NCBI RefSeq assembly: GCF_014698965.1
Contig: NZ_JACXAE010000126.1
Coordinates: forward strand, 62,001 to 126,000
DNA: 64,000 nucleotides
Direction of reading: 5' to 3'
Source: Iningainema tapete BLCC-T55
GTDB taxonomy: Bacteria > Cyanobacteriota > Cyanobacteriia > Cyanobacteriales > Nostocaceae
In this document: one piece after another, positions 27,588 through 37,963 of the stretch
How positions within the stretch are numbered: position 1 is the first letter of the stretch
How the letters are laid out: each line of letters starts with the position of its first letter
The notes under the pieces: model-generated
What the model saw: only the letters and a program-made list of their open reading frames with translations
Told to the model about the DNA's origin: nothing
Database searches by the model: none
Program-made: the position numbers and the translations under genes

Positions 27588-27629
27588 AAGAAACCGGGTT
27601 TCTCTTCGTTGAATCACCCGGTTTCTTTT
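27588..27629 (+). terminator. Terminator hairpin after nadK
   Basis: AAGAAACCGGGT (27588-27599) pairs with ACCCGGTTTCTT (27616-27627), followed by T's. It starts 6 nt after the nadK stop and lies at the end of the convergent NTF2-like gene, so it can serve both. Member of the AGAAACCGGG hairpin family. Confidence 0.85.
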
Positions 27630-28092
27630 AACTCTGGTTGCTAGCTGGTGTTGTTGTGTCGAAGTATTCTCGCCAACGGCTAATATAACCATTCTGGAAA
27701 TCAATCATAATCACGTCGTCTGCTTGATTGCGACGACCACTTGCTTTGTCGGTATCTTCATAGTACCACTCAACAGCTGCTTGATTTTCCGCAAAAATAA
27801 TGCGTCGAATTTCAATTTTTACTTGGTAATTAGCTAGTGCAAAATTAGTAACTTCTTGGCGAATTCTTTCTTGCCCCTGCCATTTTTGCCCTGGAACAAT
27901 CAGTTCCCCATTTGGGGTAAATAACTGTGTGATCGCGTTAGCATCTTGAGCTATCCAAGCATCTCTAGCTTTCTCAATGATCATACGCATTTCTTCTTGC
28001 TTCATATATTGATTAATGTAAAAAAAAGCTATAGTTAAACAGATTAGTCCAATTGCTAGATATTTAAGCAAATTTTTCTGCCAATTTCTCAT
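27628..28092 (-). CDS. Membrane-anchored NTF2/SnoaL-like protein
   Basis: 154 aa. One N-terminal membrane segment (about residues 9-26, LLKYLAIGLICLTIAFFYI) then a cone-shaped NTF2-like domain (ARDAWIAQDANAITQLFTP, GELIVPGQKWQGQERIRQEV, AAVEWYYEDTDKASG, DDVIMIDFQNGYISRWREYF). The SnoaL-like fold is used for small-molecule binding, isomerisation or as a structural unit; no catalytic pair is clearly visible. It is single, convergent with nadK. Confidence 0.85.
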   Translation of the reverse strand: MRNWQKNLLKYLAIGLICLTIAFFYINQYMKQEEMRMIIEKARDAWIAQDANAITQLFTPNGELIVPGQKWQGQERIRQEVTNFALANYQVKIEIRRIIFAENQAAVEWYYEDTDKASGRRNQADDVIMIDFQNGYISRWREYFDTTTPASNQS

Positions 28093-28249
28093 ACTATAGT
28101 TTAACTACTCTTCATTCCCCAGAGTGACTAATTCAAACAGACTTAGTTGTTATTATATAGTCATAACAAAGCAGCACTGGATGGATGTTATGCCGCTGTG
28201 ATCCATAGTCTTGCATCGAAGGAGAGCGACGTCAGATGCGAGAACAGTG

Positions 28250-28819
28250 CTAATATAAGGCATTGACGATGTGGAGTTTTTGTCGCTTCCTCCACTTTGT
28301 TTCCACCGAAGGAAGGCGAAACCCTTCATCAGAGCGGTCGTAGGTGGTAATCGTTAGGTGTCTCATATAATAAATAGCTATAGCATACAAGCAGCCTTGG
28401 TTCATTAAATGAGCCAAGGTTGTTTGGCTTTGTACCGCGCTGACAATGGCAATATCCTGATAACTGTTTAAGGATAGGAGATGGCGATCGCCTGTGACAA
28501 TGTGACTTGCACCTCCCACTACCGCACATTCCAAAACCATATCATCATCAGGATCGTTGACAACAATCTCAAGAGTGTTGTCGATTGTCACCAAACGTGA
28601 AAAAGAAAGGATTTTAGCTACGTCTTGAGCTGCTTCGGTGACAGACATTTTCTGTTTCAGTTGCAATTTTTCCTTTAACTCTGCTAATATTTCTTGGCAC
28701 GTCACCGATACAACTTGACCATTTCGCGCTAACTCCAAGCAACGAAACGGGCTTCCTCGCCAACCCAATCCCGAAAACAGAATATTAGTGTCAACGCTAA
28801 TGACACACAAGCCTTTCAT
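28250..28819 (-). CDS. PIN-domain protein, toxin-like, with extended C-terminus
   Basis: 189 aa. Residues 1-130 are a PIN nuclease of the putative toxin family TIGR00305: VDTNILFSGLGWRGSP with the first Asp, VNDPDDDMVLECAVVGGASH with an acidic cluster, and VTGDRHLLSLNSYQDIAIVS. Family members normally stop around residue 140. Here about 55 residues without similarity follow, ending in repeat-derived codons (GFRLPSVETKW), so a stop was probably lost. No antitoxin is recognisable beside it. It is enclosed by 27-bp direct repeats. Activity is uncertain. Confidence 0.7.
   Translation of the reverse strand: MKGLCVISVDTNILFSGLGWRGSPFRCLELARNGQVVSVTCQEILAELKEKLQLKQKMSVTEAAQDVAKILSFSRLVTIDNTLEIVVNDPDDDMVLECAVVGGASHIVTGDRHLLSLNSYQDIAIVSAVQSQTTLAHLMNQGCLYAIAIYYMRHLTITTYDRSDEGFRLPSVETKWRKRQKLHIVNALY
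28299..28325. repeat. 27-bp direct repeat, left copy
   Basis: GTTTCCACCGAAGGAAGG followed by an AAACCCT end. It matches the copy at 28996-29022 at 24 of 27 positions in the same orientation, 697 bp apart. It overlaps the extended end of the PIN gene. Confidence 0.8.
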
Positions 28820-28826
28820 GCTTTGA

Positions 28827-28938
28827 TGGAATAAGATTAAAGCTGACCCAAATCCTGTATTTTATTCACTTGAAGATATTGATAAGCTTGAAGAATTAAT
28901 TGAGGCAACCCGACAATCTCAAAGTGATGTTGCTTAAC
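28827..28938 (+). pseudogene. Gene remnant, C-terminal fragment
   Basis: An open stretch without a start codon encodes NKIKADPNPVFYSLEDIDKL followed by an acidic helix and a TAA at 28936-28938. An in-frame stop sits at 28824-28826. It reads like the tail of a small protein whose front has been lost. It starts right beside the PIN gene and inside the direct repeats. Family not recognised. Confidence 0.35.
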
Positions 28939-28995
28939 TAATTTAAAAATAATTTATGCAAAACCCGCTATTTAAGTGGGTTTTAATTTACTCGT

Positions 28996-29022
28996 GTTTC
29001 CACAGAAGGAAGGTTAAACCCT
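28996..29022. repeat. 27-bp direct repeat, right copy
   Basis: GTTTCCACAGAAGGAAGG followed by an AAACCCT end, the partner of 28299-28325 with three mismatches. Confidence 0.8.
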
Positions 29023-29033
29023 ATAATCTTCAT

Positions 29034-29333
29034 TTATTTTTCCCATTCTAGAGTAATCTCTAAATTAGCAGTGCTAGCATTTTTAGCCAGTACTGCTGTA
29101 AGTTTGCCAGATTCAATACTAATATCTATACCAAACTTTACAGTAGCTTTAACTGGCTGAACTTTATGTAATGTTGTCGCAATTTCTTTGGTAAGTGATT
29201 CAATAGCTGCGGTAATTTCTTGGAAAGAGCGGGTTTGAATATTAATTTTGCGTTCTCCTATTTGCGTAGCCTCAACTCTGACATGAGTGCCATCACTAAG
29301 TTCTACGGTAATCATTTTAGTATTAAATTCCAT
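29034..29333 (-). CDS. Trypco1-type (CU044_2847 family) small protein
   Basis: 99 aa. The layout MITVELSDGTHVRVEATQIG, a helix with SFQEITAAIESLTKEIATTL, then KATVKFGIDISIESGKLTAV and NLEITLEWEK is that of the CU044_2847/Trypsin-co-occurring domain 1 family. These are small beta-rich proteins that are often encoded near trypsin-like proteases or NTPases in predicted conflict systems. No protease is adjacent here; the nearest neighbours are the PIN gene and the SWIM/SNF2 pair. Start: ATG at 29333, with an internal ATG at 29315 as an alternative. Function unknown. Confidence 0.75.
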   Translation of the reverse strand: MEFNTKMITVELSDGTHVRVEATQIGERKINIQTRSFQEITAAIESLTKEIATTLHKVQPVKATVKFGIDISIESGKLTAVLAKNASTANLEITLEWEK

Positions 29334-29582
29334 ATTTATTTGACTAGATTACTGTACTTTTTTGACATTTCCCTAGCTAGCATTAGGAGAATTGGTGTTT
29401 CAATGTGTAAAAACGCGAGCAATCGCGTCCTTACACATTAACAGGATTTTCTTCCTGCTCCTTGTCTTGCTTGCATCATACTATGCAGCAGAGTGTTTGT
29501 TAAAGTCTCAATATTACTTACTATTTATCGACCTGCTGGAGAATTATATACGTATTTTTGCAAAGATTTGTTTCCCAATGGA

Positions 29583-30431
29583 CTAGCTCCCGCCAACGTT
29601 CATGGCTGCGACAACAGCTTTCTGACTTACGTCTTTGTAAACTGTGTCCAAATACTTCATAACCACATCAGCAGCAGTTGAACTAGCGAGGTTTTCTTCT
29701 TCCTTTGCTAAGGGAATTGACCCCAAAACATCTAAAATTGTTTCGCTACTTGATGGAGCAATGACGACAAGATTTGAATCTAGTGGTTGGTTATATTCCC
29801 AAAAAGTGTTGATTTCTAAAGACACTTGATGAGTGGAGGATTCTTGAACATTAGGTTTTTGTAGAGACGTTGCCTGCAACGTCTCTACATTTTTTGTGCT
29901 GCGTAAAGAGCGTAAGTCGTTAAGAATTTGCTCTTTAGTACGTCCTCGTAATTGAAACAGTACAAATGGATCTTCACTAAAGCGATCGCCTAACTGATAG
30001 TAAATTGCACCAACATGTTTACAGGGGTTAGCCTTATCAGGACAGGAACATTTACTATGAACATCAGACAGCGTAAAAGGAAATAAGGAAAGACCATTAG
30101 CTGTAAATACTTCTTCAATATTTTGTGGCATTTCCCCTGCTAATAATTTAGCTGCAAATATGGCTTTTGCCGACATTGTTTCAATTATGTAACCCCACTG
30201 TTCACTAGTAAATGGCTCAAGAGAAAGAGAAACTTTATAAGGTTCTGGTTCGCTACCTTGTACCCTAGCTAATACTATTGCGCCTTTGAATTCTATGCTC
30301 AAAACATTTCCTTGCCGTGCGTAATTTCTTGCCCGTTCTAAACGCTTTTTAAAGCGGTAGGAATCTAACAAATCCAGCCACCGTTGTGACCACCATTCTC
30401 TACTTGCTTGAAGAGTGTAATTAGTTTCCAT
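29583..30431 (-). CDS. SWIM zinc-finger protein
   Basis: 282 aa. The SWIM motif CxCxnCxH is clear (SKCSCPDKANPCKHVGAIYY, about residue 128). The N-terminal half (REWWSQRWLDLLDSYRFKKR) is typical of SWIM proteins encoded beside SNF2 helicases. It is directly downstream of the SNF2 gene on the same strand, so the two likely act together on nucleic acid. A dispersed palindrome is translated in frame at residues about 181-190 in the less conserved C-terminal part. Confidence 0.88.
   Translation of the reverse strand: METNYTLQASREWWSQRWLDLLDSYRFKKRLERARNYARQGNVLSIEFKGAIVLARVQGSEPEPYKVSLSLEPFTSEQWGYIIETMSAKAIFAAKLLAGEMPQNIEEVFTANGLSLFPFTLSDVHSKCSCPDKANPCKHVGAIYYQLGDRFSEDPFVLFQLRGRTKEQILNDLRSLRSTKNVETLQATSLQKPNVQESSTHQVSLEINTFWEYNQPLDSNLVVIAPSSSETILDVLGSIPLAKEEENLASSTAADVVMKYLDTVYKDVSQKAVVAAMNVGGS
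29861..29888. repeat. GTAGAGACG-type palindrome, copy 6 (inside SWIM CDS)
   Basis: 13-bp perfect arms around CT. Translated in frame as NVETLQATSLQ in the SWIM protein; the peptide parallels NVETRHATSLH in the CheA protein. Confidence 0.92.
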
Positions 30432-30432
30432 G

Positions 30433-30478
<46 letters not shown>

Positions 30479-30501
30479 GTTTCTCTTGTCTCCCTATCTT
30501 A

Positions 30502-33500
30502 TTATTCTGTATCTTCTTCTATGACTGCATCGCGGTCAAGAAGTAGTAAATTGCGAAGTTGGTCTGTATCTAGTTCAGTTAACCATTCCTCACCTGTACC
30601 AACTACTTGTTCGGCTAGTTGTTTCTTACTTTCAATCATGTCATGAATCTTTTCTTCCAATGTACCTGAGCAAACGAATTTATGCACTTGTACATTACGA
30701 GTTTGACCAATCCGAAAAACTCTATCTGTGGCTTGATTTTCTACAGCGGGGTTCCACCATCGATCAAAGTGAAAGACATGATTTGCTCTGGTTAAATTTA
30801 ATCCCACACCACCAGCTTTCAATGATAAAAGCATGAGCGGAGGACCTTGGGGATCGTGCTGGAAACGATCTACCATCTCTTCACGTTGTTTTTTACTGGT
30901 ACTACCATATAAAAATAACGTCTCTCGCCCTAAATATTGTTCCAGATATGGTTTGAGCAACTTACCCCATTCAGCAAACTGTGTGAAAATTAGAGCGCGA
31001 TCGCCTTCTGCCAAAGCCACATCTAACATTTCCACAAGACGTTGGAGTTTACCTGACTGATGTTTAAGTAATGAATTTTCTTTCAAATATTGGGCGGGGT
31101 GATTGCAGATTTGTTTCAGCTTAATTAATAAAGCCAAAATCATTCCTCGACGTTGCAAGCCTTCTGCATTATCAATCTCAGCCAGTGATTGTTCCACTAC
31201 TTTTTGATAAAGTTCTGCTTGTTGGGGACTTAGACCACAAAATACTGTCATTTCTTGTTTTTCTGGCAAATCTTGAATAATTTCGCGGTCTGTTTTTAAA
31301 CGTCGGAGAATAAATGGTTGAACTAATGAGCGCAATTGACTTAACGAAGCCGTATCTCCATACTTTTCGATTGGGATCGCAAACCGTCGCTGGAAAAATT
31401 GCCGATTTCCTAAATACCCAGGATTGAGAAAATCTAGAATTGACCAAAGTTCTTGTAGTCTATTTTCTACAGGCGTTCCTGTTAAAGCAATGCGAAATGT
31501 AGTTTCTAGTTGACGCACAGCTTGGGATTGCTTCGCCTCTGAATTTTTGATATTTTGTGCTTCATCTAAAACTATTACCTGCCAAGAAACACTTTGCAAC
31601 GTCTTGACATCTCGCTGAACTAGTGCATAACTAGTAATAATTAAATCATGTTTTTTAACTATTTCTTCAAACGCCTTACCTTTAGGACGTTTATCACCGT
31701 GATACTGCAAAACTTTCAGTGTAGGCGCAAATTTCTTCACTTCTCGTTCCCAGTTTCCTAATACTGAAGTAGGGCAAACAAGCAGCGTAGGTTTTTCCAG
31801 CACTTCCTGTTCTTTCAGGTGTAGGAGAAAAGTGATAAATTGAACCGACTTACCCAATCCCATATCGTCAGCAAGACAAGCGCCTAATCCCCAACGTTCC
31901 AGGAAAGCAAGCCACGCAACACCACGTTCTTGATATGGTCGTAATTGTCCCACTAAGCTGGTAGGGGTAGGTAAAGGACTGAGTGCTTGATGATTTGTCA
32001 AGGCAGTAATTAACTCCTGCAAAGCCCCAGATGCTTCAAAGCTGACTACAGGTAATTTTTCAATCGCCTGAGTGTCCCCAGTACTTATACGTAAAGCATC
32101 TTCTAATGAAAGTGCCATTTGATCTTTGCGGGCAGCGAAAAAGGCTTTGGCTGTTTTGATATCTTGCGATCGCAATTCCACCCACTCACCATTAATCTCC
32201 ACTAATGGACTATTCATGGCGACAAGTTTGTCAAACTCTGCCTTAGAAATAGTTTGTCCACCAATGGCTAATTCCCACTGAAAATTCAACAAACTTTGCA
32301 AACCCAAACGTCCCTTCTGTTTCTTCGGTGTTTGGGCGGTGACTTTCAAACCCAAACGATTTGCCCATCCCTCGCGATTCGCCAAACTAGGAGGCAAAAC
32401 TACACCTAAACCACTATCCTCAAACCGCCACGCCACAGACTTAATAAACTCATAAGCTTGCACGGGATTAAGGTAGCATCTTTGTGGGTTAGGACTTTCC
32501 AAGCTAGGTGCAATGATTGGATATAAGCGGGAAGCCAATCCTAAACCGCGCAAGAAAGTTTCTTGGGGATTGTCAATTGTCCGATTTTGATAAACTAATC
32601 TTTCCAACGGGTGATGCCAAATTGTGGTTGCATCTACCAAAAAATTTTGGTCATCAGCAGCTTGGAGGAAATACGCTAAAGTCCAATCCTGTTCACCCGG
32701 CTCTGGGGGATGTAGTCTAAAACAGGTACGAAACGAGCGAGTTCCGACTAATTGGGATTGCACTGGCATCGTCCAAGCTCTGAGCGCTGCTTCTAGTCGT
32801 TCTACCTCCAACGCATTGGCATTGACTGTATTAGATGTAGCTGTCAAAAATTGTAACCACTGTCGCACAGTTGCAGGTATTGACGCCATCACTCTTGTCT
32901 CTAGCACTTGACTATCTTGCATCCCTCGGATTTGCGCATCTATTGTGTCGTTGAGAAATCCTAGCAACAATTCTTGCGGTTTCGTAGGTAAATTTACTGC
33001 TGGGTAGGTAATGGGATCATTTCTCCCCTCCTCCCCCCCCAGGTTTAAACCTGAGGCTATGCTCCCCTGCTGATACACCCGACAAGCTAGAGGCATTAAC
33101 CGAGAAAATTTCTCTAAACGGGTTCCGTCTACAGCACTATCTAAAAGTGCTTGCCATTTGGCAGTGATCAAGTTATCTGCTTGCTTTTGGAGAGTTGGTA
33201 AAAATTTACATCGTGAAATTAAATCCAAACTCCATCGCGAAATCTGCGCCCAAAAGCGTAAATCTCCACCTAAAAAGGAATTTCCATTAGCGCTATTTAG
33301 CGGTAGAGAGGTAAGTAATTTGATCGTATCATTAGGGTTGAGGCAATAACCCTCAATCAACCAAGGTTGTAGATATTGGATAGTTTCTGTCTTTTCTGTT
33401 TCATCGGGGGTGTCTATTATGACAGAATACGTTGGAAATATTGATAATGTCTTACTATCACTTTCTTGAATATAAGTTGGTAAGGCAATTGTTTGCGTGT

Positions 33501-33711
33501 CTTTTGGTATAATATCAGTAGCGCCTTTAAGCAGGTTGTGCTTGTGCAATAATGAGCTTATTTCCGCTGGTGTCATTGCCAATGGATGTGGTGACACTTG
33601 TCTTAAAGTGTTCTGAGCAAAACTATCTTCTCTAGTTCGCCAAGTTTCGCCCCAAATAAATAAGCAGCCACCCTGATTTTTTAGTAACCAAGTACCATGT
33701 AAAATTGCCAT
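30502..33711 (-). CDS. SNF2-family helicase
   Basis: 1069 aa. The N-terminal about 480 residues include a bacterial SNF2-associated region. The helicase core has LADDMGLGKSVQFITFL (Walker A, about residue 615), LLVCPTSVLGNWERE, VLDEAQNIKN (motif II), LTGTPVENRLQELWSILDF, and in lobe 2 LLSLKAGGVGLNLTRANHVF and DRVFRIGQTRNVQVHKFV (motif VI). It is a double-strand DNA translocase. Bacterial members with an adjacent SWIM protein are common but their task is poorly known; repair or defence are options. It is divergent from pnp. Confidence 0.93.
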   Translation of the reverse strand: MAILHGTWLLKNQGGCLFIWGETWRTREDSFAQNTLRQVSPHPLAMTPAEISSLLHKHNLLKGATDIIPKDTQTIALPTYIQESDSKTLSIFPTYSVIIDTPDETEKTETIQYLQPWLIEGYCLNPNDTIKLLTSLPLNSANGNSFLGGDLRFWAQISRWSLDLISRCKFLPTLQKQADNLITAKWQALLDSAVDGTRLEKFSRLMPLACRVYQQGSIASGLNLGGEEGRNDPITYPAVNLPTKPQELLLGFLNDTIDAQIRGMQDSQVLETRVMASIPATVRQWLQFLTATSNTVNANALEVERLEAALRAWTMPVQSQLVGTRSFRTCFRLHPPEPGEQDWTLAYFLQAADDQNFLVDATTIWHHPLERLVYQNRTIDNPQETFLRGLGLASRLYPIIAPSLESPNPQRCYLNPVQAYEFIKSVAWRFEDSGLGVVLPPSLANREGWANRLGLKVTAQTPKKQKGRLGLQSLLNFQWELAIGGQTISKAEFDKLVAMNSPLVEINGEWVELRSQDIKTAKAFFAARKDQMALSLEDALRISTGDTQAIEKLPVVSFEASGALQELITALTNHQALSPLPTPTSLVGQLRPYQERGVAWLAFLERWGLGACLADDMGLGKSVQFITFLLHLKEQEVLEKPTLLVCPTSVLGNWEREVKKFAPTLKVLQYHGDKRPKGKAFEEIVKKHDLIITSYALVQRDVKTLQSVSWQVIVLDEAQNIKNSEAKQSQAVRQLETTFRIALTGTPVENRLQELWSILDFLNPGYLGNRQFFQRRFAIPIEKYGDTASLSQLRSLVQPFILRRLKTDREIIQDLPEKQEMTVFCGLSPQQAELYQKVVEQSLAEIDNAEGLQRRGMILALLIKLKQICNHPAQYLKENSLLKHQSGKLQRLVEMLDVALAEGDRALIFTQFAEWGKLLKPYLEQYLGRETLFLYGSTSKKQREEMVDRFQHDPQGPPLMLLSLKAGGVGLNLTRANHVFHFDRWWNPAVENQATDRVFRIGQTRNVQVHKFVCSGTLEEKIHDMIESKKQLAEQVVGTGEEWLTELDTDQLRNLLLLDRDAVIEEDTE

Positions 33712-34169
33712 TTCTTAACTACTCAAAATTTTGCCTAATTTAAAGCTTTGAATCATGCTTTTATCATCTTAAATTATTGCTAATAATTAAGTATTATAAA
33801 CATTTTCCTCTGCGCTCTCTATCCCTGGTGCGGTGAAAAAGTAATTTATTTAACCGCAGAGGCGCAGAGTAGACAGAGGTAAGAGGTGATCGAGTTTTTG
33901 ATCTAGAGTGGGCAGCAAAGTTCTAGGCGGTTGATTCTGTTTAATGCTGAGTACGAGAACAGATATATCCTAAGATACATGAAAACTTGATTTATTTTGC
34001 TCAATTCCTAAATTTGTAGAACTGTTTTCAAAGCAACCAGGCACACCACGTCCTCCGGGGGTGTGGTGAAATTATTTATCTTTGTATGTAACTGCCTCCA
34101 CGACAAACGTGCATAAATGTTAGGATTGCCACAGAGAGAGAATAGTGAAAGAGAAGGAAAAAAAACTGA
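33712..34169. other. Divergent intergenic region SNF2/pnp with inverted repeats
   Basis: About 460 bp. CTCTGCGC (about 33811-33818) and GCGCAGAG (about 33861-33868) with flanking imperfect pairing make a long inverted repeat, likely a dispersed element. The pnp leader hairpin is listed separately. No coding frame seen. Confidence 0.55.
34044..34068 (+). promoter_or_regulatory. Hairpin in the pnp leader
   Basis: CACCACGTCC can pair with GGGGTGTGGTG (with G-U pairs) about 100 nt before the pnp start. In other bacteria pnp mRNA is autoregulated through a leader stem cut by RNase III; whether this stem acts so is inference. Confidence 0.4.
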
Positions 34170-36326
<2,157 letters not shown>

Positions 36327-36453
36327 GTGAATTTTGGATTTTAGATTTTGGCTGAATCGCAAATCTAAAATCCGCTTTTGATTTTGTTTGGCTTGACAAA
36401 TTCTTCTTTAATCCTTACCTTTAAGTAAGGATTCTCTAATTAGCAAAGGTCAA

Positions 36454-36699
36454 ATGCCAACAGCAACTATTACCACTAAGGGGCAGACCACTATACCCAA
36501 AGAAATACGGGACTATCTGCAAATAAACCCCGGAGATCAAATTGATTTCATCATTGAGGAAGATGGGCGTGTGATCGTTCAACCAGCAACGATTAAAGTG
36601 CAAGAGTTGAAGGGAATCTTGCACCGAGAAGGCATGAAATCTATTTCTGTTGAAGAAATGAATGCAGCAGTGAGAAAAAGAGCGGCAAAAAACGAGTGA
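36454..36699 (+). CDS. AbrB/SpoVT-type antitoxin
   Basis: 81 aa. An N-terminal swapped-hairpin AbrB domain (ATITTKGQTTIPKEIRDYL, GDQIDFIIEEDGRVIVQP) then a helical tail (EGMKSISVEEMNAAVRKRA) that would wrap the toxin. It likely binds its own promoter and neutralises the PIN protein of the next gene, whose GTG overlaps its TGA. It is preceded by a short gap of 127 bp after pnp. Confidence 0.92.
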   Translation: MPTATITTKGQTTIPKEIRDYLQINPGDQIDFIIEEDGRVIVQPATIKVQELKGILHREGMKSISVEEMNAAVRKRAAKNE

Positions 36700-37094
36700 A
36701 GGGATTAGATACTAACATTCTTGTCCGATATATAGTACAAGATGACCCAGTTCAGGGAGAAAAAGTCAGCCAATTTATTGAGCAAACAGTTGCAGAAGGC
36801 GAAAATAATTGCTTCATTAACAATATTGTTCTGTGCGAATTTGTATGGGTTTTAGAATCTGCTTACAGCTACACCAAAGAGGAAATAGCAGATGCTCTTG
36901 AAAAAATTCTCAGGACAAGTATGTTTGATTTTGAGAGCAAAGATGCAGCATGGTGGTCACTTCGCGAATATAGAAAGAGCAAGGCTGACTTTTCAGATTG
37001 TTTAATCGCTAGAGTAAATAAAACAAAAGGATGTCAACAAACGGTTTCCTTTGACAAGGGAGTTAGAGGAGTTGATGGATTTACAGTTTTATAG
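36696..37094 (+). CDS. PIN-domain toxin (VapC-like)
   Basis: 132 aa. PIN nuclease: GLDTNILVRYIVQDD with the first catalytic Asp at residue 5, CEFVWVLESAY with Glu, and ADFSDCLIARVN plus TVSFDKGV with the later acidic residues. It starts with GTG at 36696, sharing four bases (GTGA) with the antitoxin stop, so production is coupled. Predicted RNase, cutting tRNA or other RNA when freed from the AbrB partner. Confidence 0.92.
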   Translation: MKGLDTNILVRYIVQDDPVQGEKVSQFIEQTVAEGENNCFINNIVLCEFVWVLESAYSYTKEEIADALEKILRTSMFDFESKDAAWWSLREYRKSKADFSDCLIARVNKTKGCQQTVSFDKGVRGVDGFTVL

Positions 37095-37190
37095 CTCTAG
37101 TCGATCTATCTATTTATAGATTTGAGATATTTTAAATAAATGTAAAACTAGAAGCAATATATTTTAATAAAAACATTGACATAAAGCGTT

Positions 37191-37454
37191 GTGAGTGCTA
37201 AGCGTTTACCAGAAACTACTGCCCATGTGAGGATTACGCGCCAATCGTGGCAACAAGGTTTATTGGAAGGTGATGTGAGAGCAGGTGATTTTGAATGGCA
37301 GTTTCAATGGCATTTCCTTCGGGGGGAACTGTCGGTTCAACCAAACCTGGGACGTGCTTTAATTAAGGAACCTCTTGGCCGCTTTTTGGAGCAGAAGGAC
37401 TACCAGCTAGAGCCAGGAGGAGATTATGCTTTTACTATTCGGGCGGAATTATGA
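37191..37454 (+). CDS. DUF3146 family protein
   Basis: 87 aa, GTG start (MSAKRLPETTAHVRITRQSW). The DFEWQFQWHFLRGELSVQP core and the end FLEQKDYQLEPGGDYAFTIR match DUF3146, a small soluble family restricted to cyanobacteria. No catalytic motif. It is convergent with yqgF, with a dispersed palindrome in the 42-bp gap. Function unknown. Confidence 0.85.
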   Translation: MSAKRLPETTAHVRITRQSWQQGLLEGDVRAGDFEWQFQWHFLRGELSVQPNLGRALIKEPLGRFLEQKDYQLEPGGDYAFTIRAEL

Positions 37455-37465
37455 AATGGATGGGT

Positions 37466-37500
37466 GTGGAGACGCAGACGCCTCGGTGAGGCGTCTCTAC
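37466..37500. repeat. GTAGAGACG-type palindrome, copy 7
   Basis: Core AGACGCCTC-GGT-GAGGCGTCT. The right end, GTAGAGACG on the minus strand, contains the TAG stop codon of yqgF (37497-37499). Confidence 0.88.
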
Positions 37501-37943
37501 GGTTGATTGGATTCGGTGAGGCGGTTAAGGTATCTTTCGATGAGAAGGATGGCAACAATGTCATCGATCGCTCGTGGTGGTTGACGCAAACCTTTTGGTA
37601 ATAGCTTTGTGAGTCCACTGGGAGGGTACATTTGCCAATAGCGATCGCGTGCTTCTAAGGTACTGTAACGTTCATCGACTAAAACTATACTTAACGGTTG
37701 TGCTAATTCTTGCTGTAGTTGTTGTTTCCAGCGTTTTGCCGTAGTTTGATCTCCCATTACTAATATGGAAATGGGAAACTTTTGACGTAGCTCCTCAATA
37801 GTACTAATTGACTGCTCAGCTTTGACCACTTGGTGATAACATAGTTTTCTATCTAGTCCCATCACTGCTAAACCACACTTATCTCGACCTGGATCAAAGC
37901 CCAGAATCACTGGTTGTGTGAGAGAAAATTCCTGAGAATTCAT
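37497..37943 (-). CDS. yqgF: Pre-16S rRNA processing nuclease, YqgF/RuvX family
   Basis: 148 aa. RNase H-like fold with ILGFDPGRDKCGLAVMG (first Asp), SILVMGDQTTAKRW, and VLVDERYSTLEARDRYW plus RAIDDIVAILLIERYL (later acidic residues). YqgF trims the 5' end of 16S rRNA precursor; it was once predicted as a Holliday-junction resolvase. Its stop codon is supplied by a dispersed palindrome. It is 20 bp downstream of the DUF3084 gene on the same strand, so they form an operon. Confidence 0.88.
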   Translation of the reverse strand: MNSQEFSLTQPVILGFDPGRDKCGLAVMGLDRKLCYHQVVKAEQSISTIEELRQKFPISILVMGDQTTAKRWKQQLQQELAQPLSIVLVDERYSTLEARDRYWQMYPPSGLTKLLPKGLRQPPRAIDDIVAILLIERYLNRLTESNQP

Positions 37944-37963
37944 AGAAAGTATAGATACAGTAT

